Shown: one piece after another, positions 7,992 to 19,300 of the stretch
Position numbering within the stretch: the first letter of the stretch is position 1
Layout: each line of letters starts with the position of its first letter
Assembly: GCF_017301735.1 (NCBI RefSeq)
Contig: NZ_CP071090.1
Location: forward strand, 4,206,001-4,270,000
From: Pyxidicoccus parkwaysis
GTDB taxonomy: Bacteria > Myxococcota > Myxococcia > Myxococcales > Myxococcaceae
Direction of reading: 5' to 3'
Length of the DNA: 64,000 nucleotides
Program-made: the position numbers and the translations under genes
The notes under the pieces: model-generated
The model's database searches: none
What the model was told of the DNA's origin: nothing
The model's input: the letters and a program-made list of their open reading frames with translations, nothing else

Positions 7992-9572
7992 ATGAGCCAG
8001 TCACGCAATCTTCAGGTCCTCATCGCTGGCGCGGGCCCCACGGGGCTGACGCTGGCCTGTGAGCTCGCGCGGCGCAGAGTCGCGTTCCGTCTCGTGGAAG
8101 CCCAGCCGAGGCACTTCGCCGGCTCGCGAGGCAAGGGCCTGCAACCGAGGACGCTCGAGATCTTCGACGACCTGGGCCTCATCGACCCAATCCTCGCGTC
8201 CGGCACGAAGTACCCACGCCTCCGCGTGTGGTGGCGAGGTGTCCCACTGATGCGCTGGAGCATGTTCGACCAGCGCGAGCCCACGCCGGACGTGCCGTAT
8301 CCCAACACGTGGCTCGTCCCGCAGTGGCGCACCGGGGAGCTGCTACGAGAACGGCTCGCCGCGTATGGAGGCTCGGTGGAGCTGGCCACCGCGCTCACCG
8401 GATTCGAGCAGGACGCGGACGGCGTCACCGTCACGCTGTCTCGGGACGGCGTCACCGAGCAGGCCCGCGCGAGCTACCTCGTCGGAGCCGATGGGGGGCA
8501 CAGCTTCGTGCGCAAGGCGCTGGGCGTGGGCTTCGCGGGGGAGACCTACGAGGAGGAGCGGATGGTGGTGGGCGACGTCCGGGTGGATGGACTGGACCGC
8601 GAGCACTGGCATGTGTGGCCGATGACGAAGGGCGGCGCCATCGCGCTCTGTCCCCTGCCCGGCACGGAGCACTTCCAGCTCTTCGCGAAGCTCCCTACCG
8701 GCAAGACGCCGCCGGAGCTCTCCGAGCGCGGCATCCAGCAGTTCTTCACCGAGTCCGCCCGGCCACGCCAAGCCGTCCGCATTCACAGCCCGAGCTGGCT
8801 CTCGCTGTACCGGCCGAACGTGCGCATGGTGGACCGCTACCGGGTGGGCCGGGTCTTCCTCGCGGGAGACGCCGCGCATGTGCACCCGCCGACGGGAGGC
8901 CAGGGACTCAACACCGGCATCCAGGATGCGTACAACCTGGGCTGGAAGCTGGGGCAAGTGCTCGCGGGCGCGCCCGAGGCATTGCTGGACACGTACGAGG
9001 AAGAGCGGCTGCCCATCGCGGCGCACGTGCTGGGCCTCTCCACCCGGCTGTATCGCCAGAGTCTCAAGCCGCAGCGGCGAGGTGCGGACACGCAGCAGCT
9101 CGGCATCAGCTATCGCGGGAGCTCTCTGTCCCGCGAGGAGCAGCGCCACCTCGGCAAGCTGCGTGCGGGAGACCGGGCTCCGGATGCGTGCTGTCTCGAT
9201 GCCAGCGGTAACGCCATCCGATTGTTCGATGCCTTCCGGGGGCCGCACTTCACGCTGCTGGCCTTCGGTGAGGCGCATGCGGACACAGTGGCCCAGGTGA
9301 ATGAGCGCCATGCCCCCATGGTGCGGGCATTGCGAGTGGTGCGGCCAGGAGAGGCCTGTCACGGGCAGGACCTCGTCGACGCAGAAGGGCATGCGTGTGC
9401 GGCCTACGACGTGCGCGGTGATGCGCTCGTGCTGGTGCGACCGGATGGCCATGTCGGCCTGTTCGCGAGTCCGGGCACCCCGGAGCAGGTGGAGGACTAC
9501 CTCCGACCTCTCCGGGGACCACAGCTACCGAGACATCTGCTCGACGGCTCCGCGGTGCGAATCAGCCCGTAG
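7992..9572 (+). CDS. FAD-dependent aromatic-hydroxylase-type monooxygenase
   Basis: 526 aa, group A flavoprotein monooxygenase (phenol hydroxylase/MhpA/RdmE-like). FAD motifs: GxGxxG in IAGAGPTGLTLACELARR (G13, G15, G18), DG motif VGADGGHS (Asp167) and GD motif FLAGDAAHVHPPTGGQGLN (Asp293). The last about 130 residues resemble the thioredoxin-like C-terminal domain of this family. It would use NAD(P)H and O2 to hydroxylate an aromatic or conjugated substrate. ATG 7992 is preferred over upstream in-frame ATGs because AGGGGAA lies 5 bp before it and homology begins there. Its last 11 bp overlap the 3' end of the convergent NRPS gene. It could tailor the NRPS product, for example at the aromatic residue, but position is the only support for that. 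Confidence 0.9.
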   Translation: MSQSRNLQVLIAGAGPTGLTLACELARRRVAFRLVEAQPRHFAGSRGKGLQPRTLEIFDDLGLIDPILASGTKYPRLRVWWRGVPLMRWSMFDQREPTPDVPYPNTWLVPQWRTGELLRERLAAYGGSVELATALTGFEQDADGVTVTLSRDGVTEQARASYLVGADGGHSFVRKALGVGFAGETYEEERMVVGDVRVDGLDREHWHVWPMTKGGAIALCPLPGTEHFQLFAKLPTGKTPPELSERGIQQFFTESARPRQAVRIHSPSWLSLYRPNVRMVDRYRVGRVFLAGDAAHVHPPTGGQGLNTGIQDAYNLGWKLGQVLAGAPEALLDTYEEERLPIAAHVLGLSTRLYRQSLKPQRRGADTQQLGISYRGSSLSREEQRHLGKLRAGDRAPDACCLDASGNAIRLFDAFRGPHFTLLAFGEAHADTVAQVNERHAPMVRALRVVRPGEACHGQDLVDAEGHACAAYDVRGDALVLVRPDGHVGLFASPGTPEQVEDYLRPLRGPQLPRHLLDGSAVRISP

Positions 9573-10390
9573 TCGCTGGATCCTCCTGGAGCTTCCTCGC
9601 GAGCGATTCCACGGTGGGAGCCCGCAGGATGGAGTGGTGGTCACCGGAGAGCTCGCACACCTCCACGCCTCCAGCCGCGAGCCGTGCCCAGCCGCCATCC
9701 GGACCGGTGGGGACCTGCGTCTCGCTCGCGCGCACCAGCGTGACGCGGCCGCCATAGGCACTCGGCTCGTAGTGCCAGAGCGCACGGAGGTTGCTCGCGA
9801 AGACGCGGTACAGCGTGCGGAGCTGTTCGAGCCCCACCCCGCGCGCGAGCACTCCCGCGCTCCGGCCCGCCTCCAGCATCTGGCTCAGCAGCGCGTCGCC
9901 ACCGGGGAGTGCGCCCGCATCCAACTCGGGTACAGGCAGGCGGACGAGCCGGGCCGTGAACTCCACGAACCGGGCCGCAAGCCACGACTCCCCTGCCCCT
10001 TCCGGCGGACGCTGGTCGAAGGCGTAGGAGTCGATGAGCAAGAGCTGTTCAACCTGCTCGCCCTGCTGCTCCAGCCTGCGCGCCATCTCGAAGGCCACCA
10101 TGCCGCCCAGGGACCAGCCGCCCAGCCGGTACGGACCGGACGGCTGCATCTCACGGAGCGCCTCCACGTAGCGCGCCGCCAGGGCCTCCACCGTCTCCAG
10201 CGGTGCCTGCTCGCCCTCGACTCCAGGAGCCTGGAACGCATGGAACGGCTGGTCCGGCCCCAGCGCGCGAGCCAGCTCCAGGTACGGCAGGACGTTGCCG
10301 CTCACGGGGTGGACGCAGAAGAACGGCCGGCGTGAGCCACTGCTGTTGAGCGGCACCAGTACGGACGACTGCCCAGGTGCCTCGCGCAGC
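9562..10390 (-). other. type I thioesterase domain
   Basis: About 275 residues of alpha/beta-hydrolase: FFCVHPVSGNVLPY oxyanion region, nucleophile in GWSLGG (Ser codon at 10111-10113), LLLIDSY acidic strand and catalytic His in SGDHHSILR. It releases the full chain by hydrolysis or cyclization; sequence alone does not decide. Confidence 0.92.
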
Positions 10391-13300
10391 CGTGCGGCCA
10401 GCTCTTCGAGCGTGCCCGACTGGAAGAGCGACACCACTGGCAGGCTCCGGCCGAGGCGCTCACGGATGAGCGACATCATCCGCATCGCCAGCAGCGAGTG
10501 TCCTCCCAGCGCGAAGAAGTCCGAGCGGATGCCGATGGGCGCCACGCCCAGCAGCTCCTCCCAGATGCGTGCGAGGCGCAGCTCCAGGTCATCGCGCGGC
10601 GCCACGTAGGCATGAGCCGGCTCCGTCGGTGCCTCCGGCGCGGGGAGCGCCTTGCGGTCCACCTTGCCGTTCGGCGTCAGCGGCAGCGCGTCCAGCGTGA
10701 CGAAGGCGGAGGGCACCATGAAGTCGGGCACCCGCTCCTTCAGGAAGCGCCGCAGCTCCGCTGCATCCAGCGTCGCCCCCGGTCGGGCCACGAGCCACGC
10801 CACCAGGCCCTGAGCACGAGCCAGCACCACGGCCTCGCGCACCTCGGGATGCTGGCGAAGCGCGGCCTCGATTTCGCCCAGCTCGATGCGGAAGCCACGC
10901 ACCTTCACCTGCTGGTCGATGCGGCCGAGGTACTGCAACACGCCCTCCGCGAGCCACCGCACCCGGTCTCCCGTGCGGTACAGCCGCGCCCCCGGCGTCG
11001 TGCTGAACGGGTCCGGAACGAAGCGCTCCGCCGTCAGCTCGGGCCGGTCCACGTAGCCACGAGCCAGGCCCGCGCCTCCGAGGTACAGCTCACCCGCGAC
11101 ACCCGTGGGCACGGGCTGGCCGAACGCATCCAGCACGTACGCGCGCGTGCCGTCCAACGGCCTGCCCAGTGTCGGCTCGCGAGTAACGCCACGAGGCGCC
11201 AGGGCCCACGTCGAGTACGTCGTGTCCTCGGTGGGGCCGTAGAGGTTGAACACGCGCTCCACGCCGGGCGCGTCCTCGTGGATGGCCTGCACCAACGAGT
11301 TGGCCAGCGGCTCGCCCGCGAGGTTCACCGTGCGCACGGAGGTGGGGACGGCGCGGGCTCGGACCAGCTCGGCCATGGCGGAAGGAACGGTGTTGATGAG
11401 GGTGACGCGTCCGGCCGCTGGCAGCGAGGGCAGCTCGAGCGCGTTCCTCGCCACCACCACCGCGCCGCCGCGCGTGAGGGGCGCGAAGAGCTCGAAGACG
11501 GAGAGGTCGAAGTTGAGCGATGTGGAAGCCAGCACTCCGGAGAGTGTCTCCGCGGGGAAGACACGCGCCGTCCACCGGAGGAAGGCCACCGCGCTCCGAT
11601 GCTCCAGCGCAACGCCCTTGGGCCTGCCGGTGCTGCCCGACGTGAAGAGCACGTAGGCCAGGTGGTCCGGAGTGACGCCAGAGATGGGTGCCTCCGTGGG
11701 CCCATTCGCGTCATCGAGCGTCACGAGCGCCGCCGTCGTGAGAGGCAGGGAGTCCAGCAGGTGTCGCTGTCCCACGACCACGCGAGGCCTCGCATCCTCC
11801 AGCATGAACGCGAGCCGCTGACGCGGGTACGCCGGGTCGAGCGGCACGTATGCGCCGCCCGCCTTGAGCACACCGAGCACCGCGACCACGAGCTCCGCCG
11901 TGCGCTCCATGCACAGACCGACGCGCACCTCCGGCCCCACACCGAGGCGCCGCAGGTGATGCGCGAGCCGGTTGGCCCGCGCGTCGAGCTCGCGGTACGT
12001 CAGCGACACGTCTCCCGCGAGCACCGCGACGGAGTCCGGCGTGGCGGCCACCTGCCGCTCGAAGAGGGTGTGGATGCAGGCGTCCGAGGCGCCCGCCGAG
12101 CCGGTGTCGTTCCACTCCACGAGCAGCCGGCGCCGCTCCGAGTCGCCCAGCAAGGGCAAGGTGAAGACGGACTCCTCGGGCCGGGCCAGCGCGCCTTCGA
12201 GCAGCGCCCTGAGGTGAGCGAGCATCCGCTCCACCGTCGCGGGCTCGAACAGCGAGGTGCTGTACTCCAGGCCGCCGGTGAGCCCGTCCGCGCCGTCCAC
12301 GAGGCCGAGCGTGAGGTCGAACCGCGCCACGCGGTGCTCCACCTCGACGGGACGGAGCATCAAGTCCGACAGACCCTGCCCCGCTGCCTTCGGCGTGCTG
12401 TCGAGCGTGAACATCACCTGGAACAACGGCGAGTGACTGAGGCTGCGCTCCGGGCGCAGTTCCTCCACGAGCTTCTCGAAGGGCACGTCCTGGTGCGCAT
12501 ATGCGCCCAGCGTCACCTCGCGCACGCGGGCCAGCAGCTCGCGGAAGGACGGGTTGCCGTCCAACCGTGTCCGCAGCACGAGCGTGTTGACGAAGAAGCC
12601 GATGAGCCCCTCCGTCTCCGCCCGCGTCCGGCCCGCGATGGGCGAGCCCACGCTCACGTCATCCTGCCCCGAGTAGCGCGCGAGCACCGCCTGGAACGCG
12701 GCCAGCAACACCATGAACGGAGTCGCGCCCTCGCGCCTGCCGAGCGCCTTAACGGCCTCCGTCAGCTCGCGGCCGAGTGAGAACGGAGCGAACGCCCCCT
12801 CCAGCGACTGCACCGCGGGCCGAGGCAGGTCCGTGGGCAGCTCCAGCAAGCGAGGCGCGCCGTCGAGCTGCTTGCGCCAGTAGCCGAGCTGCGCCGCCAG
12901 CGTCTCGTCTTGCAGCCATCCGCGCTGCCACACCGCGTAGTCCGCGTACTGGAGCGGCAGCTCCGGCAGCGGCGACGGACGTCCCTGGGAGAAGGCCGCG
13001 TAGAGCTCGGAGAGCTCGTGGACCAGAAGGCCCATGGACCAACCGTCGGAGATGATGTGGTGCATGACGAGCACCAGCACGTGCTCCTGTGCGGAGAGCC
13101 TGAGGAGCGTGGTCCGCAGCAGCGGTCCCTGAGCCAGGTCGAACGGACGCTGGGATTCCTCCTGGGCCCACCGGAGCGCTTCCGCCTCACGAGAGGCACT
13201 GGGAAGCGAGGTGAGGTCCACGGCGTGAAGCCGCGCGCGGCCCTCGGGCTCGATGACCTGCGTGGGCGTGCCGTTCGCGACCTGGAAGACCGTGCGCAGG

Positions 13301-16300
13301 GACTCGTGACGGCGCACGAGCTCGAGGAAGGCGCGCTCCAGGGCGCTCGTGTCGAGCACTCCGGACAGGCGCGCCGCCGAAGGCACGTTGTAGACGGTGC
13401 TCCCCGGCTCCAGTTGCTCCAGGAACCAGAGGCGCTGCTGAGCGAAGGACAGCGGAAGCGCGCCATCGCGAGGCGCGCGCTTCAACGGCGGAGCCTGTGT
13501 ACCGGCCGCGCGAGCCCGTGCGCCTTCCAGCCGCTGAGCCAGTTGGGCCACCGTGGGCGACTCGAACAGCTCGCGCAGTGGGAGTTCCACCTGGAAGGCG
13601 TCGCGGATGCGCGACACGAGCTGGGTCGCGAGCAGCGAGTGGCCGCCGAGCTCGAAGAAGTCATCGAGCACACCCGGGTTGTCGTGGCGCAGGACCTCCG
13701 ACCACAGACGGGCCAGGGTCTGCTCCACCGATGTGCGCGGAGCGATGTGCTCCCGGCGGCCAGCGGTCGAGAGGGCATCCGGTGCGGGCAGCGCTCTACG
13801 GTCGACCTTGCCGTTGGGCGTGAGCGGAAGCGCGTCGAGCACCACGTACGCCGACGGCACCATGTACTCCGGTAGCTGCTGCTTCACGTATGCGCGCAGC
13901 GCGGTTGCGTCGAGGGCGGTTTCCTCCTTCGCCGTCACGTACGCAACCAGGCGCTTGCCCTCGGTGCCGTCCTCTCGCGCGATGACAACGGCCTCAATGA
14001 TGTCTGGATGCTGCGTCAGCGCCGTCTCCACCTCGCCCAGCTCGATGCGGAAGCCGCGCACCTTCACCTGCGTGTCTCGACGGCCGAGGAACTCCAACGT
14101 CCCGTCCGCGCGCCAGCGCACCACGTCGCCCGTGCGGTACAGCCGCTCGCCCGTCCCGAAGGGATTGGGCACGAAGCGCTCCGCCGTCAGCTCCGGTCTA
14201 CCGACGTACCCCACCGCGAGGCCGTCTCCGCCGACGTACAGCTCGCCTGGCACTCCCACCGGCACCGGCTGCATCGTCCCGTCCAGCACGTACGTCTGCG
14301 TGTTGGTGATGGGGCGGCCGATGGGCACTGACGCACCCAGCGCCAGAGTGTCGGCAGCGGACCGGTCGCTGGGCAACGCTGCCCCCAGCGCCTGCGTGTC
14401 TGCACCAGGACGACCGGAGGACGCCTCTCCCCCCATCCGGTGGCACGCGGAGAACGTCGTGTTCTCCGTCGGGCCATACCCGTTGATGAGCACGTGCCCG
14501 GAGGCCAGCCGCTCCTTCACCCGGCCCACCGGCAGCACGTCACCACCGGCGAGCAGTTGCTTCACTCCCGCCAACGCCTCGGGCTGCCTCGCCTGCATCT
14601 GCTCGAACAGCGCCGCCGTCAGCCACAGCGACGTGACTCCGGCCGTGCTCAGCGTGCGGCCCAACTCCTCCAGCGACGGCGCCCCCGCCGGGTACACCAC
14701 CAGCTTCGCTCCGTGCAGCAGCGCTCCCCACACCTCCAACGTCGACGCGTCGAACGAGATGGGCGCCAGTTGCAGCCACACCTCCTCCGGCCCGAAGTGC
14801 GCGTACTCCGTCCCCAGCACCAACCGCGACACCGCGCGGTGTGGCACGCCCACGCCCTTCGGACGCCCCGTGCTTCCCGACGTGAACATCACGTACGCCA
14901 GGTTCGCGCCGCCGACGACAGCGAGCGGATTCCCGTCCGGCTGACGAGCGATGAGCTCCGGCCCATCCGTATCGATTCGGACCACGGGCACGCCCTCGGA
15001 CGGCTGCACCATCCGAAGCAAGCGCTCCTGCGCAACGAGAAGCGCGACGCCGGCTTCGCGCTGCATCCAGGACAGGCGCTCCAGCGGATAGCTCGCATCC
15101 AGCGGCACGTACACGCCGCCCGCCTTCAAGATGCCCAGCACGCTCACCACCAGCTCGAGCGAACGCTCCACGCACAGGCCCACCCTCACTTCGGGGCCCA
15201 CGCCCATCGACTTCAGGTGGTGCGCAAGCTGATTGGCCCGGCGGTTCAATTCCTCATACGTCAGCCGCTGGTGCGCGTACTCCACAGCCACGGCCTGCGG
15301 TGTCCGCTGCACCTGCGCTTCGAAGAGCTCCGCCAGTGACGCCTCGCGAGGGTACTCCGCGGTCTGCCCGCTCCATTCCTCCACCAGTCGGCGCTGTTCC
15401 GCCTTGCCCATCAGCGGGAGTGAATCCAGCCGCTGATCCGGGTCGGCGACAGCGGACTCCAGCAGGACGCGCAGATGCCCGATGAGGCGCTCGATGGTTT
15501 CGAGCTCGAACAGGTCGCTGTTGAACTCGAGCCCGCCGGAGAGTCCTTCCTCCGACTCGCTCATGCCGAGCGTCAGGTCGAACTTGGACGTCTTGCCCGA
15601 GGACTCAGCCGCCTCCAGCGCCAGTCCCGGCAGGCTCACCGCCGAGCCCGGCGCGTTCTGCAGCACGAACATCACCTGGAAGAGCGGGCTGCGGCTCATG
15701 TCCCGCTCGGGCTGTAGCTCCTCCACCAGTCGCTCGAAGGGCACTTCCTGGTGCGCGTATGCGCCCAGTGTCACCTCGCGAACCTGGGCCAGCAGCGCTC
15801 GGAAGCTCTGGACCGGCGACAGGCGGCTGCGCAGCACCAGCGTGTTGACGAAGAAGCCGATGAGGCCCTCCGTCTCCGCCCGCGTGCGGTTCGCGATGGC
15901 CGTGCCGACGCTGACGTCCTCCTGCCCGGAGTAGCGCGACAGCACTGCCTGGAACGCCGCCAGCAGCACCATGAAGGGCGTTGCGCCCTCGTGCTGCGCC
16001 AGCGTCTTCACCGACTCCCACAGCCCCTTCGGCCACTGGAAGTTCCGCGTGTCGCCCCGGAAGCTCTGCACAGCGGGACGCGGCTTGTCCGTGGGCAGCT
16101 CCAATGCCCGCGGAGCTCCCTCCAACTGCTTGCGCCAGTAGCTCAACTGCGCTTCCAGCACCTCGCCGCTCAACCATTCCCGCTGCCACACTGCGTAGTC
16201 CGCGTACTGCAACGGCAGCTCGGGCAGGGACGGTTGGTGTCCCTGGGCATGGGCCGCGTACAGCGCCACCACCTCGCGCACGAGGATGCCCATGGACCAG

Positions 16301-19300
16301 CCGTCCGAGACGATGTGGTGCATGACGAGCACCAGCACGTGTTCCTGCTCGGACAGCTTCAGGAGCGTCGTCCTCAGCAGCGGACCGTGCTCCAGGCTGA
16401 AGGGACGCTGGGACTCCTGCGCGGCCAATCGGTTCGCCTCGGTGATACGAGCCGACTCGGGCAGTGCGGACAGGTCCACCACGTCCAGTCGAGTCCGCAC
16501 CTCGGGCTCGATGACCTGCACCGGAAGTCCGTTCTCGATCCGGAACACGGTGCGCAGAGACTCGTGGCGGCGGACCAGCGCTTCGAAGCTCCGCTCCAGC
16601 GCATGGAGGTCGAGCGTCCCGGTCAGCTTCACGGCGACAGGGACGTTGTAGAAGGCGCTGCCCGGTTCGAGCTGATCGAGGAACCAGAGTCGCTGCTGCG
16701 CGAAGGACAGCGGCAGCGGCTGTTCACGAGACACGCGGACCAGCGGCGGAGTCTTCACCTGGGCGCTCGCGGCCGTTCCATCCAGCTTCTGCGCGAGCTT
16801 CTCCACCGTGGAGGCTTCGAAGACATCACGCAGGGGCAGCTCGACCTGGAAGGCTTCTCGCACGTGCGACACGAGCTGAGTGGCGAGCAGTGAGTGCCCA
16901 CCCAGCTCGAAGAAGTCTTCGTGCAGGCCAACCTGCTGAACGTTCAGCACCTCCGCGAAGATGGCTGCGAGCCTCTTCTCTGTCTCCGTTCGCGGTGCCT
17001 CGAAGCTCTCTGGCTTCGTTGCATGCGCGTCTGGTGCGGGCAGAGCTCTACGGTCGACCTTGCCGTTGGGCGTGAGCGGTAGCACGTCGAGCACCACGTA
17101 GGCCGACGGCACCATGTACTCCGGCAGTCGCTGTTTCAGGTGCGTACGCAAGGTGGTGGCGTCGATGGAGGCGTACTCCTTCGGCGTCACGTACGCGACG
17201 AGGCGCTTGCCCTCGCTGCCGTCATCTCTCGCGATGACGACGGCCTCGCTGACTGACGAGTGTTGTGTCAGCGCCGTCTCCACCTCACCCAGCTCGATGC
17301 GGAAGCCGCGCACCTTCACCTGCGTGTCGCGGCGGCCGAGGAACTCCAACGTCCCGTCCGCGCGCCAACGCACCACGTCACCCGTGCGGTACAGCCGCTC
17401 GCCCTTCCCGAAGGGGCTGGGCACGAAGCGCTCCGCCGTCAGCTCAGGCCGACCCACGTACCCCACCGCCAGGCCGTCTCCGCCCACGTACAGCTCGCCT
17501 GGCACTCCCACCGGCACCGGCTTCATCGTCCCGTCCAGCACGTACGCACGCGTGTTGGTGATGGGGCGACCGATGGGCACTGACGCACCCAGCGCCAGCG
17601 TGTCGGCAGCGGGCCGGTCGCTGGGCAACGCAACCCCCAGCGCCTGCGTGTCCGCACCGGAACGACCGGTGGACGCCTCTCCCTCCATGCGGTGGCACGC
17701 GGAGAACGTCGTGTTCTCCGTCGGGCCGTACCCGTTGATGAGCGTGCCGCCTGCTGCGAGCCGCTCCTTCACCCGGCCCACCGGCAGCACGTCACCACCG
17801 GCCAGCAACTGCTTCACTCCCGCCAGCGCCTCGGGCTGCCTTGCCTGCATCTGCTCGAACAGCGCCGCCGTCAGCCACAACGACGTAATCCCAGCCGTGC
17901 TCAGCGTGCGGCCCAGCTCCTCCAGCGACGGCGTCCCCGCCGGGTACACCACCAGCTTCGCCCCGTGCAGCAGCGCTCCCCACACCTCCAACGTCGACGC
18001 GTCGAACGAGATGGGCGCCAGTTGCAGCCACACCTCCTCCGGCCCGAAGTGCGCGTACTCCGTCCCCAGCACCAACCGAGACACCGCCCGGTGCGGCACG
18101 CCCACGCCCTTCGGACGTCCCGTGCTTCCCGACGTGAACATCACGTACGCCAGGTTGTCCCCGCCCACTCGCGCAGGCAGGTTGCTCTCCGACTGGCGCG
18201 CAATCGTGGCCCACTCCGAGTCCACGCACACCAGCAACTCACCACCCTCCGCCACCTCGTCCGCCAGCTTCTCCTGCGCCACGAGGACGGCCACTCCCGC
18301 CTCTCGCTTCATCCACCCCAACCGCTCCAGTGGGTAGCTGGCGTCCAGCGGCACGTACACGCCACCCGCCTTGAGGATGCCCAGCACGCTCACCACCAAC
18401 TCCAGCGAGCGCTCCACGCACAGGCCCACGCGCACCTCGGGCCTCACTCCCATTCCCTTCAGGTGGTGCGCGAGCTGGTTGGCCCGGCGGTTCAGCTCCT
18501 CGTACGTCAACCGCTGGCCGGCGTACTCCACTGCCACCGCCTGCGGTGTCTTCCGCGCCTGCGCTTCGAAGAGCTCCGCCAGCGACGCTTCGCGCGGGTA
18601 GTCGACGGCCTTGCCGCTCCACTCCTCCACCAGCCGGCTTCGCTCCGCTTCCCCCATCAGCGGCAACGCTTCCAGCCGCTGCTCCGGACTGGCCACCGCC
18701 GACTCCAGCAACACCCGCAGGTGCCCCAGCAGCCTCTCCATCGTCCCCGCTTCGAACAGGTCGCTGTTGTAGTTCACCGCAGCCACCACTCCCTGCGGCA
18801 CCTCCTCCACCACCAGTGACAGGTCGAACTTCGACGTGCGGCCTTCCGCCTCTACCCCAGACAGTGTCAGCCCTTGCCTCAGCTTCACTTCGCTCGTCGG
18901 CGTGTTCTGCAGCGTCAGCGTCACCTGGAACAGCGGACTGCGACTCAAGTCCCGCTCTGGCTGCAGTTCCTCCACCAGCTTCTCGAAGGGCACCTCCTGG
19001 TGCGCGTACGCACCCAGCGTCACCTCGCGCACCTGCGCCAGCAATTGCCGGAAGCTCTGCTCCGACGACAGTCGCGAGCGCAGCACCAGCATGTTGGCGA
19101 AGAAGCCAATCAGCCCTTCCGTCTCCGCCTGCGTGCGGCCCGCGATGGGCGAGCCCACCACGATGTCGTCCTGCCCCGAGTACCTCGACAGCACCCACTG
19201 GAACGCAGCCAGCAGCACCATGAACGGCGTCGCGCCTTCACGCTGCGCCAGGACCTTCGCGCCATCCCACAGGGGCTTTGGCCACTGAAGCTCGACGTGA

